Assembly: GCA_016199905.1 (NCBI GenBank)
Contig: JACQFU010000335.1
Span: forward strand, 1-14,666
Source of the DNA: Candidatus Wallbacteria bacterium
Lineage (GTDB): Bacteria; Muiribacteriota; UBA6191; JACPRK01
Direction of reading: 5' to 3'
DNA length: 14,666 nt
Positions 13,432 through 14,666 of this stretch are shown piece after piece; position 1 is the stretch's first letter; each line of letters begins with the position of its first letter. The notes beneath the pieces were generated by a model. That model was not told the DNA's origin and did no database searches. It saw nothing but the letters and a program-made list of their open reading frames with translations. The position numbers were made by a program, and so were the translations under genes.

Positions 13432-14666
13432 TCAGCGCGCTTGCCCGCCCGCGGGCGCCGCAGCGCCCGGCGAGACCAGCTGCTGGTTGAGGAGCCTGAT
13501 GCGCTGGCAGAGAATGCGGAGCACGTTCGACGCCACTTCCGAGCGCTCTTCCAGGAACTCGTGGAACTCGTCGTGACCGAGAGTCAATAGGTCCGTAGAC
13601 TCCAACGCTTTCACCGTCGCGGACCTCGTCTCCCCGTCGATGAGCGCCATCTCGCCGAAGCACTCGCGAGGACCCAGCAGACCGACTCGCTTGCCGTCGA
13701 CCAGCACCTCGACCTGCCCGCTGACGATCAGGAACATGCTGTCTCCGGGATCGCCCTGCTGCACGATCTCCTGGCCAGGCCCGGCGAACACTTCTTCCGT
13801 CAGCTCGGCCAGCGCCGCCAGGTGCTCGGCCGCCACGCCCTGGAAGATCGGGATGTGCCGCATGAATACGACTTCTTCGAGTGTGGTGAGCAAGGCACGA
13901 CCTCCAGTCGATTTGTCTGCGCTGTCCGGATCGAGCACCAGATCCCGCAACCACCGGGTCAGCCGGTTGGCCATCGGCTCCGAGTCCCCGCCGGCCTCGC
14001 GGAGCAAGTCCGTAGCGCCGGTTCCCATCAGCCGGACCGCCGCCCAGAGCGCCGTCTCGCGGACGAGCATCACCGGGTCCTTCATCGCTTCTTTGACATG
14101 CTCGGTCAAGGCTCGCACCCGGTGCAAGCCGATGCAGTCCAGCGCCACGGCCCGGTGCCAGCCAGCACCACCTTTTAAGTTTTGCAAGAGCCAGGTCTGC
14201 GGGACGACCGTCGCGAGCTGGAACTGCCGGCGTCCCGCCGCTACCGTCTCCCGCGGCGAACGGCTTTCCAGCAAGGCCAGGAACGGCGTCTTCAGCGGCT
14301 CTTCCAGCGTGTTGTCCAGCACCTCCAGAGCGTTGGAGCGCTGCGACGGGTTGCCCATCTCCAGGCTGCGCCTGCACGGGCCGATGACGCCCGGGTCGTG
14401 GGAGAGCGCCAGCAGGCTCCAGAGCCTGTCCTTGGAGCGGAAGAGGTCGTGGGCGAACGTGTCCTCCATCAACCATCCCGGGAAGGCCGTCCGAATGATC
14501 TCCCTGTCCTGGAGGGTCTGGAAGGTGTACTTCAACTCGTCCACGATGCGCGTCCGCATCCGGCTCCAGGGCACCACGTCGGGCCGGCCCAGGTTGGTGT
14601 GCAGCCGGGCGATCGCCCGCAAGAGCTTACGGCGGAGGCGGTCGTCGGGGTGATCGATGTGCTCCA
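13432..14666 (-). CDS. HEAT-like repeat and cyclic-nucleotide-binding domain protein (N-terminus outside window)
   Basis: The minus-strand frame is open to the right edge, so the N-terminus is missing; a TTG at 14622 is only an internal codon. The visible 410 residues fall into two parts. About 13880-14666 encodes helical HEAT/armadillo-like repeats (SNALEVLDNTLEEPLKTPFL, VMLVRETALWAAVRLM). About 13495-13857 encodes a CRP/FNR-type cyclic-nucleotide-binding domain: IPIFQGVAAEHLAALAEL, GDPGDSMFLIVSGQVEV, and the phosphate-binding cassette FGEMALIDGETRSATV, with the Glu and Arg that contact cAMP or cGMP intact. There is no DNA-binding helix-turn-helix after it. This arrangement matches the tail of Npt1/Npt2-type (MFS) nucleotide transporters in several phyla, where membrane segments would lie off the right edge; that is inference. 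It is followed after 4 nt by the flavoprotein gene. Confidence 0.85.
   Translation of the reverse strand, partial: EHIDHPDDRLRRKLLRAIARLHTNLGRPDVVPWSRMRTRIVDELKYTFQTLQDREIIRTAFPGWLMEDTFAHDLFRSKDRLWSLLALSHDPGVIGPCRRSLEMGNPSQRSNALEVLDNTLEEPLKTPFLALLESRSPRETVAAGRRQFQLATVVPQTWLLQNLKGGAGWHRAVALDCIGLHRVRALTEHVKEAMKDPVMLVRETALWAAVRLMGTGATDLLREAGGDSEPMANRLTRWLRDLVLDPDSADKSTGGRALLTTLEEVVFMRHIPIFQGVAAEHLAALAELTEEVFAGPGQEIVQQGDPGDSMFLIVSGQVEVLVDGKRVGLLGPRECFGEMALIDGETRSATVKALESTDLLTLGHDEFHEFLEERSEVASNVLRILCQRIRLLNQQLVSPGAAAPAGGQAR

Overview
The window is about two-thirds G+C, densely coded, and carries nine protein genes (two cut by the window edges), one clear sigma70-type promoter and one intrinsic terminator. 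I see no rRNA, tRNA, CRISPR array, insertion sequence or phage gene. The gene types (MoxR/DUF58 operon, membrane-anchored Ser/Thr kinase with an exported sensor half, HEAT plus cyclic-nucleotide-binding protein, Tat-exported flavoprotein, few strong Shine-Dalgarno sites) suggest a Gram-negative environmental bacterium such as an Acidobacteriota, Planctomycetota or Myxococcota member. That placement is inference; no marker gene is present.

Left block, plus strand, 1-4099: the C-terminal part of a DUF58 protein; an overlapping (ATGA) TgpA-like membrane protein that ends in a DUF4129-type domain but has no transglutaminase core; an isopropylmalate/homocitrate-synthase-family carboxyltransferase 1 nt downstream; and, after a good ribosome binding site, a secreted protein joining an Ig-like domain to a lipin/LNS2-like HAD phosphatase domain. 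The first two are the end of a classical MoxR-DUF58-transglutaminase cell-surface operon whose ATPase would lie off the left edge.

Middle block, minus strand, 10437 down to 4100: four tightly spaced genes, read in the order Ser/Thr kinase with periplasmic sensor region, a fusion of a T4 endonuclease V-like (pyrimidine-dimer glycosylase) domain to a GNAT acetyltransferase, a MoxR-type AAA+ ATPase, and a 759-residue protein with a TraB/DUF5682-like N-terminal domain and a large unrecognised C-terminal domain. The last two overlap by GTGA. This is the most unusual part of the window and the best candidate for an undescribed system: an ATPase plus a partner, possibly under kinase control.

Right block: a divergent promoter at 10488-10515 with a 240-nt structured leader drives a secreted protein of unknown function (10764-11705), closed by an intrinsic terminator. 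Convergent to it, on the minus strand, lies a two-gene operon: a HEAT-repeat/cyclic-nucleotide-binding protein (running off the right edge, possibly the tail of an Npt1/Npt2-type nucleotide transporter) and a Tat-exported FAD-dependent amine-oxidase-like enzyme 4 nt downstream.
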